A DNA stretch of 64,000 nt from Acidobacteriota bacterium (GTDB taxonomy: Bacteria > Acidobacteriota > Thermoanaerobaculia > Gp7-AA8). The position numbers and the translations under genes are program-made. Of the stretch, positions 27,159 to 35,750 are shown one piece after another (the first letter of the stretch is position 1; each line of letters starts with the position of its first letter). The stretch spans positions 62,001-126,000 of the forward strand of contig JAJPHC010000002.1 in NCBI GenBank assembly GCA_021325515.1. Reading direction: 5' to 3'. Below the pieces are notes generated by a model, which had not been told where the DNA came from, did no database searches, and saw only the letters and a program-made list of their open reading frames with translations.

Positions 27159-27776
27159 GTGGCTTTCCGTCTCATCCCCCGTGAGGAACGATTCTTCGCC
27201 GATTTCATCGCTCTCGCGGACGAGATTCGCGCGGGTGCGCGGCTGCTCGATCAGATGCTCGCGGTCGACCCGCCACTGGCGGATCGCGCGCACGAGGTGA
27301 AGGAAGTCGAGCACAAGTGCGACTTCCTCACGCACGACATCATCCAGCGCCTCAACCAGACGTTCGTCACACCGATCGACCGCGAGGACATCCATCTGCT
27401 CGCGCGATCGCTGGACGACATCATGGATGCGATCGACGATGCGGCGGCGCTGATTCCTCTCTACCATCTCGAGCGTGTCCGTCCCGGCGCGCGCGAGCTG
27501 GCGAGTGTGATTTCCAGATCGGTCGATTCCGTGCGGGCGGCTCTGGCCACGCTGGAGAGCCGCAAGGGCGTGCTCGATCACGTCGTGGAAGTGAACCGGC
27601 TGGAGAACGAGGCCGACCGCATTCATCAGCGTTCCGTCGGACAGCTCTTCGATGAAGAGAAGGACGCGATCGAAGTGATGAAGTGGAAGGAATTCTTCGA
27701 TCTTCTGGAGGACGCGACCGATCGTTGCGAGGATGTCGCCAACCTCGTCGAAAACGTGGTCGTGAAACACGGCTGA
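27159..27776 (+). CDS. DUF47/PhoU-like accessory protein of a PiT transporter
   Basis: 205 aa from GTG 27159, with GGAGG nine bases upstream; the track start at 27087 lacks an RBS. Helical protein with the DUF47 pattern: LIPREERFFADFIALADEIRAGARLL, VKEVEHKCDFLTHDIIQRLNQTFVTPIDREDIHLLARSLDDIMDAIDDAA and a mirrored second half with EADRIHQRSV and WKEFFDLLEDATDRCEDVANLVENVVVKHG. The acidic ExxxD motifs bind metal clusters in the PhoU family. DUF47 genes usually precede PiT transporters and modulate them. The stop overlaps the start of the PiT gene. Confidence 0.88.
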   Translation: MAFRLIPREERFFADFIALADEIRAGARLLDQMLAVDPPLADRAHEVKEVEHKCDFLTHDIIQRLNQTFVTPIDREDIHLLARSLDDIMDAIDDAAALIPLYHLERVRPGARELASVISRSVDSVRAALATLESRKGVLDHVVEVNRLENEADRIHQRSVGQLFDEEKDAIEVMKWKEFFDLLEDATDRCEDVANLVENVVVKHG

Positions 27777-28780
27777 TGTCGACCTCGCTCGTCATCGTCG
27801 TCGGCCTCGTCATCGTTGCGCTGTCGTTCGATTTCATCAACGGCTTCCACGATGCTGCGAACTCGATCGCGACCGTCGTTTCGACGCGCGTTTTGTCGCC
27901 GGGCCAGGCCGTGATCTGGGCCGCGTTCTTCAATTTCATCGCCGCCTTTCTCTTCAAGAAAGGGGTGGCGAATACGATCGGATCGAAGATGATCGATCTG
28001 CACGCCGTGACGTTCGCCGTCATTTTCGGCGGGCTGGCCGGCGCGATCATCTGGGATCTCATCACCTGGTACTTCGGCCTGCCGACGAGCTCTTCGCATG
28101 CGCTCATCGGCGGCTATGCCGGCGCGGCGATCGCGCGCGCCTTCTCGTTCGACGTGATCATTCCCAGCGGCTGGACGAAGACGCTGATCTTCATCGTCGT
28201 TTCGCCGCTGATCGGAATGCTGGCCGGCCTCATGCTGATGACCGCGACGTTCTGGCTTTTCCGCCGCGTCGCGCCGTCGCTCGTCGACCAGTGGTTCCGC
28301 CGCCTGCAGCTCGTCTCCGCCGCGCTGTTCAGTCTCAGTCACGGCACGAATGACGCGCAGAAGACGATGGGCATCATCGCCGGGGTGCTCTTTACCGCCG
28401 GCATGATTCCGACCTTCACCGTGCCGTTGTGGGTCGTGCTGTCCGCGCATGCGGCGATCGGCCTCGGAACGCTGTTCGGCGGCTGGCGCATCATTCACAC
28501 GATGGGCTCGAAGATCACGAAGCTGCAGCCGGTCGGCGGATTCGCCGCCGAGACCGGCGCCGCCATCGCGATCTTCACCGCGACCGGCTTCGGCATTCCG
28601 GTGTCGACGACGCACGCCATCACCGGTTCGATCGTCGGCGTCGGCGCGACGCGCCGTCTGTCAGCCGTTCGCTGGGGCATCGCCAGCCAGATCGTCTGGG
28701 CCTGGGTCCTGACGATCCCCGCTGCCGGCATCATCGGCGCCTGCTCGTACTGGTTCGTCCACGCGTTCGGCGCCAAGTAG
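27776..28780 (+). CDS. pit: PiT-family inorganic phosphate transporter
   Basis: 334 aa from ATG 27776 (overlap TGATG). Ten or so transmembrane helices with the two inverted PiT signature repeats: DFINGFHDAANSIATVVSTRVLSP near the N-terminus and SHGTNDAQKTMGIIAG in the second half, plus GLPTSSSHALIGGYAGAA and GIPVSTTHAITGSIVGVG. These are the low-affinity, metal-phosphate/cation-coupled symporters. With the DUF47 protein it opens the phosphate superlocus. The last 120 bp are covered on the other strand by the tail of the CYTH ORF. Confidence 0.94.
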   Translation: MSTSLVIVVGLVIVALSFDFINGFHDAANSIATVVSTRVLSPGQAVIWAAFFNFIAAFLFKKGVANTIGSKMIDLHAVTFAVIFGGLAGAIIWDLITWYFGLPTSSSHALIGGYAGAAIARAFSFDVIIPSGWTKTLIFIVVSPLIGMLAGLMLMTATFWLFRRVAPSLVDQWFRRLQLVSAALFSLSHGTNDAQKTMGIIAGVLFTAGMIPTFTVPLWVVLSAHAAIGLGTLFGGWRIIHTMGSKITKLQPVGGFAAETGAAIAIFTATGFGIPVSTTHAITGSIVGVGATRRLSAVRWGIASQIVWAWVLTIPAAGIIGACSYWFVHAFGAK

Positions 28781-29245
28781 CCGCCGCCGGAGTCCCTTGA
28801 GCCCCTTCGTGGCTAACGCTTCGCTGCAGAAGCGGTCATCGCTCGTGACTTCGATCGCGCCCGCGGCCCATGGCGGCAGCGTGAATTTGTCGCGCGCCGC
28901 CGCGCTCCGGAATGCACACGCGAGCATGATCAGCCCCTCGAGCTTTCCCTCGAAGATGTCGAGGTGCAGATCGTGACGCCCTTCGCGCAGCGCGTAACGC
29001 TTCTTGCGAAGGCGATGGCCGCGCGTCGAAGGCCAGATCGCGTCGAACGCCCACTCGGGCATCGCGCTCGCCCACTCCTGTCCGTCCCGCGTCACCGCGA
29101 GCGTGCACGCCGTGCCCGCGCGGCGGACGACCATCTCCGCCTCCCCCGACACGAGGTAGCCCTGACGCACTTCGATCGACGGTTTGTCGTCGTGACGGGG
29201 AGGAGCGGCGAGCACCCATCTGCGCTCGATCGGTTTCTTCGGCAT
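28661..29245 (-). CDS. CYTH-domain protein with degenerate N-terminal motif and antisense-overlapping tail
   Basis: 194 aa from ATG 29245 (29257 is an alternative). Residues about 1-150 follow the CYTH/triphosphate-tunnel pattern: IERRW, VRQGYLV, ACTLAVTRDG, IWPSTRGHRLRKKRYAL, HLDIFEGKLEGLIMLACAF, PWAAGAIEVTSDDRFCSEALA. The ExExK signature is altered to PIERR, so polyphosphate chemistry may be modified. The last 40 residues read through antisense to the 3' end of pit (120-bp overlap) and look non-homologous; either the stop was lost or a frameshift occurred. It is divergent from the CHAD gene, its usual partner, and next to ppk. Confidence 0.75.
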   Translation of the reverse strand: MPKKPIERRWVLAAPPRHDDKPSIEVRQGYLVSGEAEMVVRRAGTACTLAVTRDGQEWASAMPEWAFDAIWPSTRGHRLRKKRYALREGRHDLHLDIFEGKLEGLIMLACAFRSAAARDKFTLPPWAAGAIEVTSDDRFCSEALATKGLKGLRRRLLGAERVDEPVRAGADDAGSGDRQDPGPDDLAGDAPANG

Positions 29246-29271
29246 GCGGCCGATCATACAATCGCGGCGCG

Positions 29272-30081
29272 ATGAGTTCCGAGTTCGTGCTGCATCGCGG
29301 TGAGCCGCTGGACGATGCGTTCCGCCGGATCGCAGACGAGCAGCTCACGCGTGCCGCCGCGGCGCTGACGTCGCCGAAGCTCTCGCGCGACGCGCGCGTG
29401 CACGAGGCGCGCAAGCGATTCAAGGAGAGCCGCGCGCTGATGCGGCTCTACGGCCTCGACGAGCGCTGCGGCTGGTATCGCGATGCCGGCCGCGCGCTGT
29501 CGAAGTATCGCGATGCGACCGCGGTCGTCGAGGCGCTCGAGGCGGCGGACGCCGCGGAAGAATTGCGCGCGCAGATGCGCGAGCGCTGCGAGCAGCTCTA
29601 CGCGGATGTCGAGGAAGCGCAGCGCGACCTGCTCCAGCGCTTCGCCGCGGAGCGGCTGGCGCTGCACGGCGTGGAGCTCGACGATGCCGAGCGTGCCGTC
29701 GAGCGCGGACTCGCGGCGGCGATCCGGCGCGGCCGCCGGGCCATGCGCCTCGCGCGCGAGACGCGAACCGAATCGGCATTTCACGAGTGGCGCAAGCGCG
29801 TCAAGAATCAGTGGTATCACGCCCGCCTCTTTCGCAATGTCTCGCCCCGCCTCATGCGCCTGCACGAATCCGCGCTTCACGAGCTCTCCGACGTTCTCGG
29901 TCACCATCATGATCTGACGGTGGTGCGCGGCGTCGTCGAAGACGGCGCCCGTTTCATCGAGAAGCAGAGGGATCTCGAAGAGAAGGCGTGGCCCGTTGCA
30001 CAGCGGGTTTACGCGGGGAAAGCCAGGGGCCGCGCGAAGGAGATCATGGATTTGTGGAGGGCGTTCTTCTCGCCGTCCTGA
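29272..30081 (+). CDS. CHAD-domain protein
   Basis: 269 aa, all-helical, with the conserved histidine/basic pattern of CHAD domains: VHEARKRFKESRALMRLY in the first half and FHEWRKRVKNQWYHARLF, LHELSDVLGHHHDLTVVR in the second. CHAD domains bind inorganic polyphosphate through a basic cavity and localise to polyphosphate granules. Placement between a CYTH gene and ppk1 fits a granule-associated role. The Arg/Ala/Glu-rich composition is typical. Confidence 0.9.
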   Translation: MSSEFVLHRGEPLDDAFRRIADEQLTRAAAALTSPKLSRDARVHEARKRFKESRALMRLYGLDERCGWYRDAGRALSKYRDATAVVEALEAADAAEELRAQMRERCEQLYADVEEAQRDLLQRFAAERLALHGVELDDAERAVERGLAAAIRRGRRAMRLARETRTESAFHEWRKRVKNQWYHARLFRNVSPRLMRLHESALHELSDVLGHHHDLTVVRGVVEDGARFIEKQRDLEEKAWPVAQRVYAGKARGRAKEIMDLWRAFFSPS

Positions 30082-30127
30082 GCCGGCGAACGCCAGCCGT
30101 TCTCCGCGGCTGTATGCTTAAGGCGCC

Positions 30128-32356
30128 ATGTCCGTACTGCCTGAACAGCCGCGGCCGGCTCCCGCGGTGGCGATCGCAGAGACCGTCCGCTCGACGACCG
30201 AGGCGATCGTTCCGACGACGCAGCCGCTGCCGCTCTTCGATCGCGAGCTGAGCTGGCTCGAATTCAATCACCGCGTCCTCGCCGAGGCGCTCGATCCCGG
30301 CGTGCCGCTGCTGGAGCGGGTGAAGTTCCTGAGCATCGCCGCCAGCAATCTCGACGAGTTCGTGATGATTCGCCTCGGTGAGATGCGCGACGTCATCGCC
30401 GCGAAGGCCGCCTCGGATATCGACAAAGCCACCGACCGATTCGCAAAGGTTCGCAAGAGCTCGCACAAATTCGCGCAGGCGATGTATCGCTGCCTCAACG
30501 ACGACCTGCTGCCCGCGCTGAAAAAAGAGAACATCCGCATCGAGCGCGTGAGCGATCTCGGCAAGAAGGACCGCGCCGCCGTCGAGGAGTATTTCTGCGC
30601 GCATCTGGAGCCGATCCTCACGCCGCTGGCCATCGATCCCGGACATCCGTTCCCCTTCATCGCGAATCTCAACCTCAACCTGGCGCTGCAGCTCGAGTCG
30701 CCGCGCGGCGAGCTGCACACCGTCGTGCTGAAGATCCCCGAAACGCTTCCCCGTCTCTTCGCGCTCGAGAAGAAGCGCTTCGTCCTGCTCGAAGAGATCA
30801 TCTCCTCGCACGCCGGCCGCTTCTTTCCGGGACTCAAGCTGCGCACGTCCGTCGCCTTTCGCCTCATCCGGAACTCCGACGTCTCGATCAAGGAAGAAGA
30901 CGTTCAGGACCTGCTCAAGACGATGGAGAGCGAGTTGCGGCGGCGCGACCGGCGCGAGGTCGTCTGGCTGGAGATCGCGGAAGGTGCGTCCGAAGACGTG
31001 CTGCGCCTTCTGATCGAATCAACCGGCTCGAATGAGCACGACGTGTTCATCGCCGGAGGTGCTCTGCGCCTCCGCGATCTGATGCAGATCTACGGCAGCC
31101 TCGATGACGCGAAGCTGAAGGATCCGCCGTTCAATCCGCGGATCCCGGCGCAGCTCGCATCGACCGAGGACATCTTCTCGATCATCCGGCGCAGCGATGT
31201 GCTGCTGCATCGTCCCTACGATTCCTTCACGGCGGTCGTCGAGTTCGTGCAGGCCGCGGCCGAGGATCCGGATGTCGTGGCGATCAAGCAGACGCTCTAT
31301 CGCACTGATCCGGGCTCGCCGATCGTCGAAGCTCTCGTGAACGCGGCAAGCCGCGGCAAGCAGGTCACCGCCGTCGTCGAACTGCAGGCCCGCTTCGACG
31401 AGCGCAAGAACATCGACTGGGCGCGCCATCTCGAGAACGCCGGCGTGCAGGTCGTCTACGGCCTCGTCGGCATCAAGACGCACTGCAAGCTCTGTCTCGT
31501 CGTGCGGCGTGAAGACGGCACGCTGCGGCGCTACCTCCATCTCTCGACCGGCAACTACAACGCGAGCACAAGCCGCACGTATACCGACATCGATCTCTTC
31601 ACCTGCGACCCGGAGTTCGGCTCCGACGCCGCACAACTGCTCAATCTGCTCACAGGCTTCAGCGTGGCCGGCGTGCAGGAGCTGATCGAGCGCGGCGATG
31701 CGCCGCTCTCATGGAAGCAGTTCGTCGTCGCGCCGATGGACTATCTGCGCTGGGTCCTTCGCATGATCGAGCGCGAGGCGCAGCAGGCGGCCGCGGGGCG
31801 GCCGGCGTCGATCACGGCAAAGATGAACGCGCTCGTCGAGCCGGCGGTCATCGATGCGCTCTATCGCGCGAGCCGTGCCGGTGTGCGCATCGATCTGATG
31901 ATTCGCGGCATCTGCTGCCTGGTGCCCGGTCTGCCCGGCTTCAGCGAAAACATCCGTGTGGTCAGCGTCGTCGATCGTTTTCTCGAGCATGCGCGTGTGT
32001 TCCGTTTCGAGAATGGCGGCGCGCCGGAGGTCTACATCTCGAGCGGCGACTGGATGCCGCGCAATCTGCTGCGGCGCATCGAGACGACGTTTCCCATTCG
32101 CGACCTCGCGCTCCTCCGCCGAGTCGAGAAGCAGATCCTTCCCATCTCGCTCGGCGACAACGTGAAGGCGTGGGTGCTCGACAGCGAGGGCAACTATCGG
32201 CGGCGCACGCCGGGCGAGAACGAGCTTCCGTTGCGAAGCCAGGAGCAGTTCATCGCGATCGCGCGCGCCGAGGCGGTACATCTCGGCCCGTACGAGGAGA
32301 TCATCCGGAAGCCGGGATCATTCCGCCGCAAGGCGAAGAAGAAAAAGAAGCACTGA
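30128..32356 (+). CDS. ppk1: Polyphosphate kinase 1
   Basis: 742 aa. The N-terminal domain starts LFDRELSWLEFNHRVLAEA, followed by LSIAASNLDEFVMIRLG, the tunnel-forming region, DPDVVAIKQTLYRTDPGSPIVEAL and GKQVTAVVELQARFDERKNIDWARHLENAGVQVVYGL. The autophosphorylated histidine is in GIKTHCKL (about residue 452), where most family members have KTHAK. The second conserved histidine segment is YLHLSTGNYN; the C-terminus retains GICCLVPG and YISSGDWMPRNL. It makes polyphosphate from ATP reversibly. It is flanked by CHAD, SixA and Ppx genes. Confidence 0.96.
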   Translation: MSVLPEQPRPAPAVAIAETVRSTTEAIVPTTQPLPLFDRELSWLEFNHRVLAEALDPGVPLLERVKFLSIAASNLDEFVMIRLGEMRDVIAAKAASDIDKATDRFAKVRKSSHKFAQAMYRCLNDDLLPALKKENIRIERVSDLGKKDRAAVEEYFCAHLEPILTPLAIDPGHPFPFIANLNLNLALQLESPRGELHTVVLKIPETLPRLFALEKKRFVLLEEIISSHAGRFFPGLKLRTSVAFRLIRNSDVSIKEEDVQDLLKTMESELRRRDRREVVWLEIAEGASEDVLRLLIESTGSNEHDVFIAGGALRLRDLMQIYGSLDDAKLKDPPFNPRIPAQLASTEDIFSIIRRSDVLLHRPYDSFTAVVEFVQAAAEDPDVVAIKQTLYRTDPGSPIVEALVNAASRGKQVTAVVELQARFDERKNIDWARHLENAGVQVVYGLVGIKTHCKLCLVVRREDGTLRRYLHLSTGNYNASTSRTYTDIDLFTCDPEFGSDAAQLLNLLTGFSVAGVQELIERGDAPLSWKQFVVAPMDYLRWVLRMIEREAQQAAAGRPASITAKMNALVEPAVIDALYRASRAGVRIDLMIRGICCLVPGLPGFSENIRVVSVVDRFLEHARVFRFENGGAPEVYISSGDWMPRNLLRRIETTFPIRDLALLRRVEKQILPISLGDNVKAWVLDSEGNYRRRTPGENELPLRSQEQFIAIARAEAVHLGPYEEIIRKPGSFRRKAKKKKKH

Positions 32357-32362
32357 AGGCCA

Positions 32363-32833
32363 CTAGCTCCGGATGCGCCGCAGCGCCCGCGGCGGCAGCA
32401 TCCACTCGAGTGTGAGTCCCTCCCGCGAGACGCGCACTCCGTAGCAGCCGCCCTTCTTCAACTCCGATTCCATCGCGATCGCTTCGCTGAGATACGGCTC
32501 GTGGCCGACGAGAATGATGCGGCGCGAGCGCGTCGCGTCGATCAGTTTGCGCAGAGACGAGCGGTCGCCATCGGGGCGGAGATCGTCGCTCGTCTCCAGC
32601 TCCAGCCGGCCGCCATACGCCTTCTCGACCCATTCCGCGGTTTGCGTGCAGCGAATGAGCGGACTCGAGATCAGCCGTGTCGCCTTCGGAAAGAGGTTCG
32701 CAAGACCGCGCGCCACTTCCTTCATCCGGCGATGTCCAGCCTCGGTGAGATCGCGCTCCTCTTCCGGCTTCGTTCCGCGTGGGTGCGCGATTCCATGCCG
32801 CAACAGCACGACGAACTTTTCGGCCTGTTCCAT
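32363..32833 (-). CDS. sixA: SixA-like phosphohistidine phosphatase
   Basis: 156 aa histidine-phosphatase-superfamily protein: catalytic RHG in VVLLRHGIAHP, ERDLTEAGHRRM, SSPLIRCTQTAE and the second histidine in LVGHEPYLSEAI. The size and lack of a cap domain match SixA, which dephosphorylates phosphohistidine on HPt-type proteins or PtsO; a relative acting on small phosphorylated molecules is possible. It is convergent with ppk1 (6 bp apart) and upstream in the same direction as ppx; a pair of hairpins separates it from ppx. Confidence 0.87.
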   Translation of the reverse strand: MEQAEKFVVLLRHGIAHPRGTKPEEERDLTEAGHRRMKEVARGLANLFPKATRLISSPLIRCTQTAEWVEKAYGGRLELETSDDLRPDGDRSSLRKLIDATRSRRIILVGHEPYLSEAIAMESELKKGGCYGVRVSREGLTLEWMLPPRALRRIRS

Positions 32834-32849
32834 CAGATCACCTCGGAGC

Positions 32850-32892
32850 GCGGACGTCTCGTCCGCACTGCTCGGGCGTCTCGCCCGGGCAG
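32850..32892. repeat. Two adjacent REP-like hairpins between ppx and sixA
   Basis: GCGGACG-TCT-CGTCCGC (32850-32866), preceded by GGAGC, has the same stem as the RAYT ends. It is followed directly by a second hairpin with arms CTGCTCGGGCG and CGCCCGGGCAG (32868-32892). Both lie between two co-oriented genes and would fold in the ppx-sixA transcript, possibly ending or stabilising it. Confidence 0.75.
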
Positions 32893-32905
32893 CAATGATA
32901 AGTCG

Positions 32906-34426
32906 TCAGATCACCTCGAACTTCACGCGTGTATCGAACACCTTCGAGAAATACTTCGCGCGCTTCTCCGCGCTTTCGATTTCGATCGATGCATCCGATC
33001 GCGTGCGCGCCACGACGCGAACGCCTTTCGATCCGTTGTTCACGGCGACATCGCGCACGCGCTGGCGATGACCGCGATCGAGTCCTTCCGCCACGCGCAG
33101 AATCGCGGCGAGGCGCGCCACCGTCTCCTGCTGCTCTTCGCTCAACTCCGCGAAGTTCGGATCCTCGAGATCCGGCACCGACTTGCGGTAGTAGCGCGCG
33201 ACATTGGCGACGATCATCAGTTGCTCGTCGGTGAAGCCGCGCAGATCTCCGTGGCGAATCAGGTAGTACGTGTGCTTGTGAATGCCGCGGTCGCTGATGT
33301 GTGCACCGCTCTCGTGCAGCAGAGCGGCGTACTCGAGGAGCTCGCGCGTATCGCCGTCGAGCCGATGCAGCTTCTGTGTCTGATCGAAGATGCGCGTCGC
33401 GAGCCGCGCCACGTGAAGAGCGTGGCGCATGTCGCAATCGGTGCGCTCGGCGAGATGCATGACGGACTTGCGGCGCACGCCGCCGCCGGCCGTCGATTCC
33501 GTGCGTGATTTCGCGATGCGGCTCTCGATGATCCCTTCGCGAATTGCGACGGGGCAGGCGAGCAGCGTCTGCACTCCGAGCGAGGTCATGATGGCCTCGA
33601 GCGCGACGGCACCTCCGAGAATCGTGGCGGCGCGCTTTTCATCGATGTTGAATTTCGCTTTCCGCTCGTCGGAGGTCATCGCAGCGAGGGCCGGGATGAT
33701 GGCGGCGAGACGGGCGCGCTCGAGGGTGAGCAGTCCGCTCGCCGGCTCGCGCTCGGAACAGATCGCCGCCAGCGCGAGAATCGTTCCCGAGGTGCCGATC
33801 GTCTGGTCGAAGCCGATGCGGCGAATGCGCTTTCGGATCTTCGCCGTGCGCTCGATCACCAGCTCGCGGCAGTGAACGACGGAGCTGACGTGTGGCCGCT
33901 CCTTCAAATCGAAGCGCTGCGAGAGACGGAGCGATCCGAGTGGCTCGCTCGCCGTGAAGTAGATCTCGTCGGCCGTCCCGACGATCATCTCCGCGCTGCC
34001 GCCGCCGATGTCGATACAGAGCGCCGTGCTCGATCCGATGTCGACGGCGGAGCGCACTGCGCGAAAGATGTAGTCGGCCTCTTCCTCGCCGGAGATCACG
34101 CGGACTTTGATGCCGGCGTAGTCGCGGACGCGCTTCAGGAAATCGCGGCGGTTCGGCGCTTCACGCACCGCGCTCGTCGCGACGGCGATGATCTCGTCCG
34201 CTTCCCAGCGCCGCGCGATCTCCGCCATCTTCGTGATCGTGTTGACGCCGCGGTCGATGGCATCTTCGGTCAGCGGCTGGCCGTCGAGACTGGAGAGGCC
34301 GAGCTGCACCATCTCCTTTTCCCTGTCCACCACTCGATAGCCGCGGCTCCGCGCCTCGGCCACGATCATGTGAATCGAGTTCGTGCCGATGTCGATTGCG
34401 GCAATTCGTTTCGGCTTCGCGGGCAT
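32906..34426 (-). CDS. ppx: Exopolyphosphatase/pppGpp phosphohydrolase (Ppx/GppA family)
   Basis: 506 aa. ASKHA-type N-terminal ATPase fold: IAAIDIGTNSIHMIVAE (phosphate 1), ISGEEEADYIFRAV, ALCIDIGGGSAEMIVG (phosphate 2) and IGTSGTILALAAI. The C-terminal half carries an HD-like helical domain (HALHVARLATRIFDQT, YAALLHESGAHISDRGIHKHTYYLI) as in E. coli-type Ppx. It hydrolyses terminal phosphates of polyphosphate and may also act on pppGpp. With ppk1 close by the two form a polyphosphate synthesis/turnover pair, and it is divergent from the first porin gene. Confidence 0.94.
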   Translation of the reverse strand: MPAKPKRIAAIDIGTNSIHMIVAEARSRGYRVVDREKEMVQLGLSSLDGQPLTEDAIDRGVNTITKMAEIARRWEADEIIAVATSAVREAPNRRDFLKRVRDYAGIKVRVISGEEEADYIFRAVRSAVDIGSSTALCIDIGGGSAEMIVGTADEIYFTASEPLGSLRLSQRFDLKERPHVSSVVHCRELVIERTAKIRKRIRRIGFDQTIGTSGTILALAAICSEREPASGLLTLERARLAAIIPALAAMTSDERKAKFNIDEKRAATILGGAVALEAIMTSLGVQTLLACPVAIREGIIESRIAKSRTESTAGGGVRRKSVMHLAERTDCDMRHALHVARLATRIFDQTQKLHRLDGDTRELLEYAALLHESGAHISDRGIHKHTYYLIRHGDLRGFTDEQLMIVANVARYYRKSVPDLEDPNFAELSEEQQETVARLAAILRVAEGLDRGHRQRVRDVAVNNGSKGVRVVARTRSDASIEIESAEKRAKYFSKVFDTRVKFEVI

Positions 34427-34515
34427 TGTGGGCCATTATCGCGAAGTGTTGGAGAATTCGTGCGCAGCAAGCGGGGTTCGCCATCCGCGTGAATGAGGAA
34501 AGGGGTTTTTCGGAG

Positions 34516-35607
34516 ATGAGAAAGTTTTGCTTTGCCGCGGTGCTGACCGCGATGTTCGCGGCCGCAGCCGCGGCGCAGGTGACGCCCGCGCCAGCTTCCA
34601 CGCCGCCTGACGACACGCCGAAGTACAACATCGGCGCGACGCTGTTTGCGGACTACACGTACAACCAGTCGCCGGAAACGAAAGACGCGGATGGCAACCT
34701 GGTTCACAACAGCTCGTTCAACGTCACGCGCGCCTACATCAACGTCACGGGAAACCTGAACCATTGGATCGCGTTCCGCATCACGCCCGACGTGGCGCGC
34801 GAGACGGGCAGCGGCACTTCGCTCAACGGCAGCCAGGAGTTCCGCCTCAAGTTCGCCTACGCGCAGTTCAATCTCGACGACTGGTGGACGAAAGGTTCGT
34901 GGGTGCGTTTCGGCGTGCAGCAGACGCCGTACATCGACTTCAACGAAACCGCCTATCGCTATCGCTTTCAGGGATCGGTGTTCCCGGAGCGTGTCGGGCT
35001 GCTGTCGGGCGGCGATGCCGGCGTGACGGTGCATTACAACCTGCCGAACAACTACGGCGACATCCATGGCGGTTTTTACAACGGTGAGAATTACTTCAAG
35101 TCCGAAGTGAACAACGAGAAGGGCCTCGAGATTCGCGGTACCGTGCGTCCGCTGCCGCAGGGCGGCCCGCTGTGGAAAGGGCTGCGCGTCAGCGCGTTTC
35201 TCGTCGAGGATCACTATGTCGAGAACGCGAAGCGCGAGCGCATCATCGGCACCGTGCTCTACGAGCATCCGCGCGTGAACTTCGGCATCGACGTGCTGCG
35301 CGCGAAGGACCGCACGTCGGTGACGAAAGCCGAGACCGACTCGAAGGGCTGGGCGTTCTGGGTGACGCCGAAGTTCGGCAAGAGCGGATTCGAAGCGCTC
35401 ATCCGCCATGACAACTACACGCCGAACGACAAGGCGAGCTCACAGAAGCAGAAGCGCGACATCGACGGCATCGCCTACTGGTTTCCGAAGGTGGGAAACA
35501 AGGCGGTGGCGGTGCTCCTCGATCGCGATTCGCTCAAGCGCACGAACGTCACGCCGTCCGTTCCGAACACCACGAACTATGAAGTGAAAATGCTCGTGAG
35601 CTTCTAG
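34516..35607 (+). CDS. OprP/OprO-type phosphate-selective porin, copy 1
   Basis: 363 aa from ATG 34516; the upstream extension lacks a signal. Signal peptide MRKFCFAAVLTAMFAAAAAAQ is followed by a barrel with NIGATLFADYTYNQSPE, FNVTRAYINVTGNLNHWIAFRITPDV, FRLKFAYAQFNLDDWW and VRFGVQQTPYIDF, the phosphate-selective porin O/P pattern. It ends in MLVSF, a C-terminal phenylalanine. A second gene of identical length follows. Phosphate specificity rests on family resemblance and on the surrounding phosphate genes. No Pho-box-like sequence was seen in its 89-bp upstream gap, unlike copy 2. Confidence 0.85.
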   Translation: MRKFCFAAVLTAMFAAAAAAQVTPAPASTPPDDTPKYNIGATLFADYTYNQSPETKDADGNLVHNSSFNVTRAYINVTGNLNHWIAFRITPDVARETGSGTSLNGSQEFRLKFAYAQFNLDDWWTKGSWVRFGVQQTPYIDFNETAYRYRFQGSVFPERVGLLSGGDAGVTVHYNLPNNYGDIHGGFYNGENYFKSEVNNEKGLEIRGTVRPLPQGGPLWKGLRVSAFLVEDHYVENAKRERIIGTVLYEHPRVNFGIDVLRAKDRTSVTKAETDSKGWAFWVTPKFGKSGFEALIRHDNYTPNDKASSQKQKRDIDGIAYWFPKVGNKAVAVLLDRDSLKRTNVTPSVPNTTNYEVKMLVSF

Positions 35608-35618
35608 GACGCTTCCAT

Positions 35619-35649
35619 GTGCAGGACAAGCTGAGAGCTTGTCCTGCAC
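35619..35649. terminator. Perfect 14-bp stem hairpin after porin 1
   Basis: GTGCAGGACAAGCT and AGCTTGTCCTGCAC pair perfectly around GAG. It begins 11 bp after the porin stop codon. No U-tract follows, so if it ends transcription it is not a classical intrinsic terminator. Half of it recurs near 14770, so it is also a dispersed repeat. Confidence 0.55.
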
Positions 35650-35667
35650 GCAACTCCTCCTCGGCTC

Positions 35668-35711
35668 CTTCACGTCGAAATTACATCGTTGGCAATCGCG
35701 CTTCATCGCCG
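35668..35711 (+). promoter_or_regulatory. Pho-box-like 11-bp direct repeats upstream of porin 2
   Basis: Four consecutive 11-mers: CTTCACGTCGA, AATTACATCGT, TGGCAATCGCG, CTTCATCGCCG. The first two and the last share a TTYACRTCG-like core. PhoB boxes in other bacteria are 7-bp direct repeats with 11-bp period. The same four-block layout with nearly the same sequence precedes pstS copy 2 (39023-39066), and PhoB/PhoR are encoded in the locus, so binding by PhoB is a strong inference. Confidence 0.7.
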
Positions 35712-35750
35712 ATCGCCGAAGATGCGCGCCAACACGAAGGGGGCCTTGGA

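Noticed and set aside
34396-34515. Upstream extension of porin 1
   Set aside because: It would place about 40 non-signal residues before an ideal signal peptide at 34516 and overlaps the divergent ppx start.
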